From Cryptomeria japonica (lineage: Eukaryota > Streptophyta > Pinopsida > Cupressales > Cupressaceae): 64,000 nucleotides of DNA. A model generated the notes under the pieces. That model did not search any database. It was not told where the DNA came from and worked only from the letters and a program-made list of their open reading frames with translations. The stretch spans positions 227,140,915 through 227,204,914 of the forward strand of contig NC_081410.1 in NCBI RefSeq assembly GCF_030272615.1, written 5' to 3'. The translations under genes and the position numbers were made by a program. This document shows positions 24,501 to 36,500 of the stretch, piece by piece (positions within the stretch are counted from its first letter, which is position 1; each line of letters opens with the position of its first letter).

Positions 24501-27500
24501 ATGGATGGATGTTCTACTTCATCCAAGATTGTCTTAGAGGAACACTAGTAAATTGGTCCAAGATTATAAGTGACAACCTGGATTTTCAGCTGAGGAATGT
24601 AGAGCGGTCCAAGTCATTCGCCATGACTTCTTACCTGGTGTACCTGCTTGCACGGTTTGTTTCATACAGAGGATTAATATGCAAAGGTGAAGCCGGGAAT
24701 GGGCAAGGACAGTTCAAGAGTCATGAGTGCTACCGCCAACTGAGCATGCATAGAATTGAAGACTATAAAAGAGTGAATGATGCATTCACTATGTACATCA
24801 CACGGATGCTGCAAGGCGGAATCCACAAAAGATTGTCCAAGGAGGCAACAGAGTTAATAGAAAAGTATGGATCGTGATATATACAGTTTCCCACTTTCAC
24901 ATACCTTAGGATTCATGGGTTTCAATCTAAACCCTACAGACTTCCTAGGTATCCTACCGACAGAATGATATTGTTGGAAGTGGTAAGACAGCTTCTAGAG
25001 TTCGATGTTATCCAGAGAGAGAAGCACAAGACAGGAATGACGTTCCCTATTTCAGTTGAGAAGACGTCAGAGGTTTGCCAGTCCGCTATAGCCGCCAACA
25101 CTGCGAGTGAGGAGCTTGCATTCTACCGATCTGCTACATATAAGAAAAGAGAAAGATTTGATCCAGACAAGAAGGTCGGAAGGGTCAGGGGAGAGAAGTT
25201 CACTCACAAAATTGACATAGAAGATTATTGAGCTAACCTAATGGACGAGCAAGCAGTAAAGAGAAGAATGTGGTCCAGAATGTCAGTAGATTTCATGAGG
25301 AAGTGTGGACTTTTTCTCATTCCTGATCAGGTATTAGATGATAGAGATCATACACATCCACAGTATGAGAGTGAAATGAAAAAGGCAATCCTATTGCCTA
25401 ATTGGTCAGAGTCAGAAGAGATTGACTTGAATATATTGATGAGAGAGGTCTTGAGTTTCTCCCTCATATGGGTAGACATATAGATCAATAAGTTAGTTGA
25501 CATGGGTGTTCCCTTCACTTATGAAAGGATGAAGCCGGAAGAGTATTTCCGAGGATGATCAGAGGACTGTCAGTGATGTCAGGATTCATGCAGACGAAGA
25601 GAGTCGAGCTCCCAAGAGAAGAAAGAACACGTCAGGAGACGTCAAGGCCAGAGGGAAGAAGATTGTGGAGGTGAAGAAGAAACAGAAAACTATCATTCCT
25701 CCACTTATCATTCCTTCTATAATGTCCCCTTCTCAGGCGTGATGTTTCAGTTGACCGATGGCCTATTTCGGAGACCCGTAGGCTACTCAATGGGGGAAAT
25801 TAGGGTTTCCAGTTTTGGAGGTTGTTGTTGCTCGTGAATTAGAGTTTGGATCGCGGATTCTTTCTGGGTTTTCAGAGAGCTTCGCAGTGGTATGCCCGGC
25901 TTTGCGTTCCGAGCACTTTTTGAAATTTACTATTTTTGGTAAATTCTATTTCTGGCAGTGGTCCTGATTATTTCGACATAGTTGGTTCTCTTCTTCAGTT
26001 GGTTCAATTGGCTTCGTCACTTTTGGCCTTGGGATGTTTTGGAGAGATAAGTTCATTTCTTTTAAATAATGTTATATTTTGAAAGTTGACCCCTTGGCCT
26101 AGCTTCATCACTTCAAGTTGTATTAAAAGGTGGTCTTCAAGGGTGGACGCATCATGGAAGGGATTTAATATTTCCTAAGGTCTAAAATATTGCTTATGAA
26201 AAGGGGTGCCAAGTTTATGAAGAGAAGTGAATTAAAATAAAGGTTAACTAAAGCTTTTAAAAGTGGCGCCATCTCTTGGAGGAAAATTCAAATGTGAAAT
26301 TACGGTGTACTTTCTAGAAGCCTCTAGAGATTCCTTGTTAAGCTTATAAATGGAGGCCTCTTCCCTTCATTTGGCATCGAATGTCTATGGAAGTGTTACT
26401 CTGCCGGAATGGTATTGGGGTTGCTTCAAGGAATGAATGCCTCCTAGCCTTGGCATTGCTTCTTGCTTGAAAGATAGCAACTAGTGGTGATTTAGTGTAG
26501 TTGTGAGAGTTTGTAGTGAGGATTGCATTGTAGCTTGAGTTATGCTGGAAGTTTAGTTATTTGCCTTTCATTTCATTTTCGGGAGTCGCGGTTAGCAGGG
26601 CAGATTTGTAGTTTCACTCATATATTTCAAAATAAAAAAATATTCATTCTAGGTATTGCATATTTCCTCCTGTTTTGGCTGGGCGCTCCTTTGTGCAAAT
26701 TTGCAGATTCTAATATGAAGTGTTTTATTTTATAGAGAAGAATCGCCATTCTTGCCTGGCGTCCCTGCTGGGAATTGCCTTGGGGTTTGTGTTAAATAAT
26801 CTATTGGGTTAATGTCTGATTTCTTGGTATTGGTTTGGTCGCCTCCTTCATAGGAAGCCATTGCTTTTGGTTTTGGGTCATTCGGACTAGTATTGAGAGA
26901 GTAATGACCATTCTAGTGATTCCATATGTTGCTGATTAAGCATTTCAAGTGCAGGTCTGTCATAAATCAGAATATTAAGATTGATCCTTGAGTAGAATTT
27001 CTTGGACTTATCATCTTTGTTAAGCCCGGGAGAGTCTTCTATATTGTTGCAGCATTGTAGAGTCTTAATCTTATGATCTTGGCAAGCATTCACTATCATA
27101 TTGTAAGTTGAACAGTAGTACTGGCAGCATTTCTTCTCATTTTCATTTCACGCTTGTTATTTACATTTAATTCCATTTCTAAGTTCTTAGCATCTCTGCC
27201 ATATGGTAGCTCCATTCCCACCTTGGGTTTGAAAGCACATGCTTGGTGTCGAGTTTTCCTTTCAGCAGTTGTAATTGTAAAGATCCTCTGACCATATGTT
27301 AGTCCATCTTGGGCACATTCTTGGTTAGAGTTGCTTCCAGCATGCACTAAGATCCTCTGACCATATGTTAGTCCATTTTGGGCACATTCTTGGTTAGAGT
27401 TACTTTCAGAATTCTTTAAGACCCTCTGACCATATGCTCACGCCTTGCCCAACCCGGGATCCTGGTGTACATTCTTGGTTAGAGTTGTATTCCGTATTTT

Positions 27501-30500
27501 TGGTTTAAGTGCTAACCCTAACGGATGTGTGTTGCATTACTTTTTGTAATTGAATAATTGAAAAAATTGGTTTGGGATATTTCAGTGGTATCAAAGCTTC
27601 ACATCTTGCCATCCTGTGAAACAAACCTTCTATGAGTGATAGAGAAAGAAGATACTTAGCAAGGGAAAATAAGAAGGCTGCAAGTCAATTTCAGTTTCAG
27701 TGGTATTAGGTTACTGAAGGTCAGACAACATCAGAGGTTTTGAGGGCTCATTGGGAGTCTTCTCCGGAAACAAAAATGGGGGACAGTGAGAGGCTAGTGG
27801 GTGGTACTGAGAGGTTTACAAGCAGTCAGGATGAAAGTGGAAAAGGAAGGGAAAGAACACCAAGTCCGGGAAGGAGGTTCGAGAGGAAGATGGATGCATT
27901 AATGGATATGGTATCTCTCATGATTGGGAAAATGGGTCAGAGTTCTAATTCACAGAACAATCAAGGGCACACCAGAGAATACAGCGGCTCCAACCAACAT
28001 AATGAACATGCTGCTCCGCATACCTCAAATAGAACAAACATTTCTTCCAGGCCTTTTAAACCCACCTTCTTGGCACCAGTAAACCCTCAACCTGATCTGG
28101 GAGAGAATGCATCATTTGTGGAACAGTTGAGACTTGGTCGTGTTGAGTATGAGTCTCTTCCTGATGAAATCAAGTTAGACATGTCTTACAATGATTTCGT
28201 GGACCATAAAAGAAAGAATAAAGGACATGGGAGACATCGTGAACATAGGGAAGCAACAGTACAGAGGGATTTGCATCAAGCAATCAACAAGGTTATGCTT
28301 CCACATTTTGACGGGAGTGACAGTAGTTTAGCTAGAGCTTGGATACAGAAGTTAGACAACTATCTAGCTCTTAGACCCATGACAGAAGAGGAGGCAATCA
28401 AGTTTGTTACGCTTCATTTAGATGGGGTAGCACACGAATGGTGGTACCATGGTCTAGTCACCTTGGGGCATCGGTCAATCACTACCTATGATGAGTTCAC
28501 CAATAGGCTCACAGAGAGATTCGAAAAAAAAGATCCAGAAGTGCATTTCAGAGAATTGGCACAACTTAGACGACATGGCACAGTCGATGCTTACATAGCT
28601 GAATTTCAGAGGCTTTCAGTAATGGTCACGGGAATCACCGAGAGGCGGTTGGTGATCCTATTCAGTGAAGGGCTTATGGAACCACTCAAGGGTTGGATTA
28701 AAGCTTTCGATCCACCCTCCTTACAAGAGGAAATGAAAAAAGCAAGAAATATGGAGTGGGCTGCTCCTGAGGCAAAAATTCAATCCAAGCCATTATTTCA
28801 CAAAAAGGATAAAGGAAAGGGACCTCACCATAAGGAGTTCAAACAGCATAACACTCATGTCACAAGGCTGAATCCAAAGACACTTAATGAACTCTGAAGA
28901 AAGGGGTTATGTTTCCGGTGTAGAGAAAAATGGTCCCAAGATCATATTTGCCCAAAGGGAGTCAAAATTCATCAAATTGAATACTATTCAGCTGGAGAAA
29001 GTGATTCTAATTCTTCAGACCAGCAATCAGATTGTGATGACAGCGAAGTGGAAAGAATTCCCGAAGAATTTGAAAGTGAAAAAGGAAGTGGGGGTACCTT
29101 GGCTCAACTTTCGAGCTTTCAAAAAAATGAATCTTTCAAGGTTCGAGGGATGATTAAGGGGCAACGAATAGTTGCTTTGATTGATACTGGAGCAACGCAT
29201 AACTTCATTGATGAAGTGGTGGTGGCAAAGAAAGGGCTGCAAACAAAAGATTTTGAAGGCTTCAAGGTTATGGTTGCTAATGGGTTTCACATTTCTTGCA
29301 CCAAGAAGATCCCAAATATGTGTATGCAATTGGGCAACTACGAAGTCAAGGATGACTTCTATGTAGTCACCATTGGAGATATGGATGTCATCCTAGGCAT
29401 TCAATGGCTGCGTTCACTTGGAGAGATCTCCCTAAATCTGCAAACCATGGAGCTCAAGTTTCAATCCGATGGGAAGAAGGTGGTGTTAAGAGGAATGTCT
29501 AACGGTGGACCTCGGATTGTGTCATTCAAGCGAATGGCAAAGTTGATTCGGCATGATCAAGTTGAGTGGACTGCGGAATGTATGATTCTCCCAGCTAGTC
29601 CGGTTGAAACAAAGAGGGACTACCCTCTTGATATCCAGTCCTTACTCACCCGGAAGAGTAAAGTGTTTGCTAATTTACCTCCTGGGCCACCTCCCGAACG
29701 AGGCTCAGAGCATGTCATAGAGCTCAAGGAAGGGGCTAAACCAGTTATCACAACTCCATATCAATACCCTAAGAAGCAAAAGGATGAGATTGAGAAAAAC
29801 ATTAAGGAACTTTTGGAGATGGGCTTCATTCGTCCAAGTAAGAGTCCTTTCGCGTCAGCAGATGTTCTTGTGAAGAAGAAGGATGGTACCATTCGCATGT
29901 GTGTGGATTATCGTGCTTTGAATCAAAGCACCATCAAAAATCGATACCCCATTCCAAGGATAGATGAGCTACATGGAGCCAAGTTCTTCTCAAAGATTGA
30001 TCTGAGGTCGGGCTACTACCAAATTCGGATGAGAGGGTTTGATGTTGAAAAGACAGCATTTAGATGTCACTATGGTCACTTCGAGTTTTTAGTCATGCCA
30101 TTTGGGTTGACTAATGCTCCTGCTACCTTCCAGTCTTGTATGAACAGAGTCTTTCAGAAGCAGTTGAGGAACTTCGCGTTAATCTTTTTTGATGACATTC
30201 TGATCTACAGCAGGACATGGGAAGAACACCTCAAGCACTTAGAGGAAGTGTTTAGCATCCTTGAATCAGAAAGTCTGTTTGCCAAAGAATCCAAATGTGA
30301 ATTTGGAATGAAGGAGCTACTTTACCTTGGTCACATAATCAGTGCTGATGGAATGAAGGTTGATCCCGAAAAAGATCAAGGCAATAGTTGATTGGCCACC
30401 CCCAGAGAACTTGACTCATTTGAAAGGGTTCTTGGGTCTTTGTGGTTTTTACAGAAGATTTGTGAAGGGCTATTCACAAAACGTTGCTCCTCTTACTGAC

Positions 30501-33500
30501 CTCACGAAAAAGGGAGCTTTTTGTTGGACAGAAAAGGCTCAAACTACTTTTGATAAGTTTAAGAAGATCATGAGCTCTTGTCTGGTTTTGGCAATTCCAG
30601 ATTTCTCCAAGCCCTTCGAGCTACAGTGTGATGCATCTGGTGAAGGTGTTGGGGCTGTTTTGATGCAAGACAAGCATCCCATTGTGTTTGAGAGCAGAAA
30701 ATTAAGAGGTGTTGAAAGGACCTACTCCATCTATGACAAGGAAATGCTTGCAATCATGCATGCATTAGCTAAGTTCAGACAGTATTTGGTGGGGAGCAAA
30801 TTTGTGGTCAAGATTGATCACAATAGTCTCAAGCACTTCATGCATCAGAAGGATTTGAACGAGAGACAACAAAAGTGGGTGAGTAAGCTTCAAGCTTACG
30901 ATTTTGACATTGAGTATGTCAAAGGGAAAAACAATATTGTGGCTGATGCTCTATCTAGGAGACCTCATATGAGTTCATTGTGCGAGCTTACTGCTGATTG
31001 GAAGGACATGTTGCTCGCTGATTATGCCAAAAATCAGTTGGCAATCAGCATCATTGAAGGTACTTTTCATGACGAAAGGTACAAGGTGGTTGACGGGCTA
31101 ATACACTACAAGGGTAGAATCTTTGTGGTGGCTGATTCTAAGCTCAGAAAGAAGATTTTGATGACATTCCATGACATTCCACTTGCTGGTCATCAGGGTT
31201 TCTTCAAGACATATAGGCAGATTCGGGAAAGATTTGCTTGGAAAGGGCTGAAAGGGGAAGTTTAATGCTACATCCAGGAATGTCCTACTTGTCAGATGAA
31301 CAAGAATGAGCACACTCTACCTGCTGGTCTGCTGCAACCTCTTCCCTTTCCCAACCAAAAATGGGAAAGCATATCAATGGACTTCATCACTGGGTTGCCA
31401 AAGGCCCAAGGCAAAAATTGTATCTATGTTGTAGTGGACAGATTGACAAAGTTTTCTCACTTCTTTGCCATCACGAGCTCTTTTTCAGCAGCTCAAGTTG
31501 CAGATTTGTTTTTTCATGAGGTGTTTATATTGCATGGGTTGCCGAAAAACATTGTGAGTGATAGGGACAGCAAGTTCCTAAGCACCTTTTGGCAAGAAGT
31601 CTTCAGGATGAGTGGTACGATGCTTACTCCAAGCACTAGTTATCACCCCCAAACCGATGGACAAACAGAGATAGTGAACAAGTGGTTGGAAGGCTATCTG
31701 AGAAACTATGTTTCGGAGCAGCAAAGAGCATGGGTGAAATGGCTCCACATAGGCGAGTATTGTTACAATTCTTCCTTTCACATGTCAATAAGGATGTCTC
31801 CCTTCATGGCCCTCTATGGTTATGAGGCTCCTAGTTTTGCTGATTTGGTGTTTGGTGATAGCAAAGCCCCTCAAGCCAAGGATTTGTTGCAGCAAAGTCA
31901 AGACATCTTGAAATCCTTGAAGAACAACTTGCAGATTGCTCGGGATCAGCAGAAGATGTACGCTGATCAACGACGCGTTGAGCGCTCTTTTGAGGTTGGA
32001 GATATGGTTTATCTTCCACTACAGCCATACAGACAGTCTACTCTCAAGAAGAGTGGAGCTGAGAAGCTCAAGCCTTGTTTCTATGGGCCATTCCAAGTCA
32101 TCAAAAAGGTTGGAGCAGTAGCTTATGAGTTGGAGCTACCTTCGAGTAGTAAAGTGCACAATGTCTTCCACGTGTCTCGCCTCAAGAAGGCACTTGGAAA
32201 TAATGTTATTGCTTCTTCACAATTACCACCTTTAGACGAAGAAGGGCAGTTGATTTTGATTCCGAAAGAGATTATTGATTCCAGAGAACGTTCTTTGAGA
32301 AGAAGAACAATCAAGGAATACTTGGTGAGGTGGAAGAATTTGCCCTTGGAGGATGCAACTTGGGAGAATGAGGAGATTTTGCAGCATCCAAACTTGCAAT
32401 TGCTTGAGGACAAGCAAACTTGGGGAGGGCGGACTGAAATGTCCCCTTCTCAGGCGTGATGTTTCAGTTGACCGATGGACTATTTTGGAGACCCGTAGGC
32501 TACTCAATGGGGGAAATTAGGGTTTCCAGTTTTGGAGGTTGTTGCTCATGAATTAGAGTTTGGATCGCGGATTCTTTCTGGGTTTTCAAAGGGCTTTGCA
32601 GTGGTATGTCCGGCTTTGCATTCCAAGCACTTTTTGGAATTTACTATTTTTAGTAAATTCTATTTCTGGCAGTGGTCCTGATTATTTCAGCATAGTTGGT
32701 TCTCTTCTTCAGTTGGTTCAGTTGGCTTCGTCACTTTTGGCCTTGGGATGTTTTGGAGAGATACGTTTATTTCTTTTAAATAATGTTATGTTTTAATGTT
32801 ATATTTTAAAAGTTGACCCCTTGGCCTAGCTTCATCACTTCAAGTTGTTTTAAAAGGTGGTCTTCAAGGGTGGACGCATCATGGAAGGGATTTAATATTT
32901 CCTAAGGTCTAAAATCTTGCTTATGAAAAGGGGTGCCAACTTTATGAAGAGAACTAAATTAAAATAAAGGTTAATTAAAGCTTTTAAAAGTGGCACCATC
33001 TCTTGGAGGAAAATTTAAATGTGAAATTAGGGCGCACTTTCTAGAAGCCTCTAGAGATTCCTTGTTAAGCTTATAAATGGAGGCCTCTTCCCTTCATTTG
33101 GCATCGGATGTCCATGGAAGTGTTACTCTACCGGAATGGTATTGGGGTTGCTTTGAGGAATGAATGCCTCCTAGCCTTGGCATTGCTTCTTGCTTGAAAG
33201 ATAGCAACTAGTGGTGATTTAGTGTAGTTGTGAGAGTTTGTAGTGAGGATTGCATTGTAGCTTGAGTTGTGCTGGAAGTTTAGTTATTTGCATTTCATTT
33301 CATTTTCGGGAGTCGTGGTTAGCAAGGCAGATTTGTAGTTTCACTCATATATTTCAAAATAAAAACATATTCATTCTGGGTATTGCATATTTCCTCCTGT
33401 TTTGGCTGGGCGCTCCTTTGTGCAAATTTGCAGATTCTAATATGAAGTGTTTTATTTTATAGAGAAGAATCGCCATTCTTGCCTGGCGTCCCCATTGGGA

Positions 33501-36500
33501 ATTGCCTTGGGGTTTGTGTTAAATAATCTGTTGGGTTAATGTCTGATTTCTTGGTATTGGTTTGGTCGCCTTCTTCATAGGAAGCCATTGCTTTTGGTTT
33601 TGGGTCATTCGGACTAGTATTGAGAGAGTAATGACCATTCTAGTGATTCCATGTGTTGCTGATTAAGCATTTCAAGTGCAGGTCTGTCATAAATCAGAAT
33701 ATTAAGATTGATCCTTGAGTAGAATTTCTTGGACTTATCATTTTTGTTAAGCCCGAGAGAGTCTTCTATATTGTTGCAGCATTGTAGAGTCTTAATCTTA
33801 TGATCTTGGCAAGCATTCACTATCATATTGTAAGCTGAATAGTAGTACTGGCAGCATTTCTTCTCATTTTCATTTCACGCTTGTTATTTACATTTAATTC
33901 CATTTCTAAGTTCTTAGCATCTCCGCCATATGGTAGCTCCATTCCCACCTTCGGTTTGAAAGCACATGCTTGGTGTCGAGTTTTCCTTTCAGCAGTTGTA
34001 ATTGTAAAGATCCTCTGACCATATGTTAGTCCATCTTGGGCACATTCTTGGTTAGAGTTGCTTTCAGCATGCACTAAGATCCTCTGACCATATGTTAGTC
34101 CATTTTGGGCACATTCTTGGTTAGAGTTACTTTCAGAATGCTTTAAGACCCTTTGACCATATGCTCACGCCTTGCCCAACCCGGGATCCTGGTGTACATT
34201 CTTGGTTAGAGTTGTATTCCGCATTGTTTTGGTTTAAGTGCTAACCCTAACGGATGTGTTGCATTACTTTTTTGTAATTGAATAATTGAAAAAATTGGTC
34301 TGGGATATTTCACCTTCGCCCCCTCCCAGTGTCTCATCAATTGAAGTGATTGAAGTAACAAAACATAACAAGGAGACTCAGCAGTGTTCCAACACAGTGA
34401 TACTACCAGAGAATATTCAGGAGTTCCATGCCATAGCGACATTTGCACCTCCTGATGAGAATGATGATCAGTCGGGATCCCCTACTGTCCTTTTGGAAGT
34501 TAGTTTGGGAAATGAGGTATATGATTGGACCAAGAATAGTCTTGATGATAATGATGATGTTATTTCGGCATTGAAAGGACTTGATTGAGAAATATGTCTT
34601 GATGATGGTATGGAGATGGCCGTTATTCCTGAATGGCTGATGAGAAGTATGGAAAAAAGTAAACAAATGATAGAGGTCCAGCGTAATGATGATATTGATG
34701 ACTACCTAGCTAGGAGTGCTAAGGGGAAGGAGCTCAAGAGAGCGGATATTTTGTCGCACATAGCTAGAGATGAGACAGGAATGCGGATTGCGCAGATTGT
34801 TGTTCCTATTGCAAGCGTGACAGCGGACATTGCTACTCCTATGGATTTCCAGATCACTTCAGTTGCCCTTGGTCGCACATCCAGAAAGCAAGAATTCCAG
34901 GAGATTGGTGAAAGCCTCCACGCAATCGATGCGAGGTTAGGCAGAGCGATTGCGGAGAAAGAAAGGTACAAAGAAGAGCATATCAGACTTAGAGAGTATA
35001 TTGCAGGGACTAGGCGTGGAAATCCCACCCTTATTTCCCCTATTGCAGTTGACCATGGAATACATTCACACTGTGAGGTAGCGAGAGGTACACACTTAGA
35101 GGTGGAAAAGTGGATTGAGAGCACAAGAAAGCAGGCATATGATTTTCTCACTCAGTTTGTCCATGCATATGATAGGACAACAGGGCTTGTATTCAAAATC
35201 TAGTATTTGGAGGGAGTTTGGGAAGAATTTCAGCCTATCCAAGAGAAGACTATTCTACGCCTCCAGGCTTTGAAGAAGATTCCTAATTCCACCTTGGTCA
35301 GCGAGAACATTGTGCACAGTGGAGACAGATACGATTTCCATGGCTGGTATTGTTCATTAGCCGTGAAGAAATCAACTTATGAGAACGCCCAATCGAGTTG
35401 TATGGAGATGGAAGGATTAATTCAGGACATTCAAATGAAGATCCTTGCCTCGATTGAGGTATTAGTGGGTGTTGATGTTAGTGATGCTAGTGGTTTACAC
35501 TTAGCCGAATTAAGAGACAAGATGAAATTTATGTATTTTTGCCAATTGGACTCTTTGAAGAAGAGTCAGATAGATGACTTGGTCTCTTTGTTGATTCATG
35601 TTCATAGTTCACAGAAGCTCATGCCAGAATGGGAGAACACTTTGAATGCTTGCTCGGACTCACTGGACGTGATTGATTTACAGCAGGATACCTTGCCTAG
35701 CATTTCCATGGAGGAGTTAGATTCAGTATTGGCTAGATTCTTGGAGTATGCTAGGAGAGAGAGAGATGCAGGGAGGAATCTTTTAGAAGATTCCATATTT
35801 GATGACTAGGTATCTTTTCATTGGGCCATATGTTGGTGGCGCCATTTTTTATGTAACCCTAATTAGGGCAATTCTAGGATTTTGTTGGCATGATCTCGAC
35901 TGTTGATCTTAGATCAATCTTGGCCATCCATTTTGTAAGAGACTCTATATATGCCTCCTTGTCTCTCATTTGTAAGGGAGAGTTTTTGTAGAATTGTTGG
36001 TATATGCTGTAGCTATTTGAATCCTAATCATTGTTCAATTGTTGGTGATTTTTCTCTTCAAATGTTGTCTTTGCATTCATGGTTCTCAATTCCTCCAAGT
36101 TAGATTATAATTTAGATTAGAATTTATTTTCATGTATGTTAGATTGAGTGGAAGATTTGTTGAGTTCATTTGTGTGGAATCCTTAATCCATACCACTAGC
36201 CTCTTGCCGCTGGTAAGTGCGCCTTGTGTGGTCAACTGGAATTTGAGTAAGCATAATTCAACTATTACGCGTCTGTTGACAAGCATCAACTTGGATGGTG
36301 TCAACGTTTGATGGTGATAGCCTAAAAATATTTAAGTATACCTTAGATGATTGCACTAAGCTTGTGTCAATACCTGATTGTGAGACCTTGCCTGGTTTGA
36401 TTCCATTAAATCCATTCATCATTTCCTACATTCCTAGGCTTAGAATAGATTTCCTGAACCCTATTCCTTTTGCCCATTTTTTAGTAAGAAGTAAATCCAG

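Larger units (their letters stand above)
25718..34312 (+). mobile_element. Element B: Ty3/gypsy LTR retrotransposon, nearly intact, inserted in element II
   Basis: LTRs at 25718-27584 and 32435-34312 flank gag and pol in the order protease, RT, RNase H, integrase, chromodomain. The TSD CCTTC lies at 25713-25717 and 34313-34317. The PBS TGGTATCAAAGC (27586-27597) fits initiator tRNA-Met; the PPT GGGGAGGGCGGAC ends at 32434. The left LTR starts TATAATG where the right one starts TGAAATG, so its TG has mutated. By eye the LTRs are largely alike, with scattered differences, which makes this one of the younger insertions here. The internal ORF carries only three obvious lesions. Confidence 0.95.
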
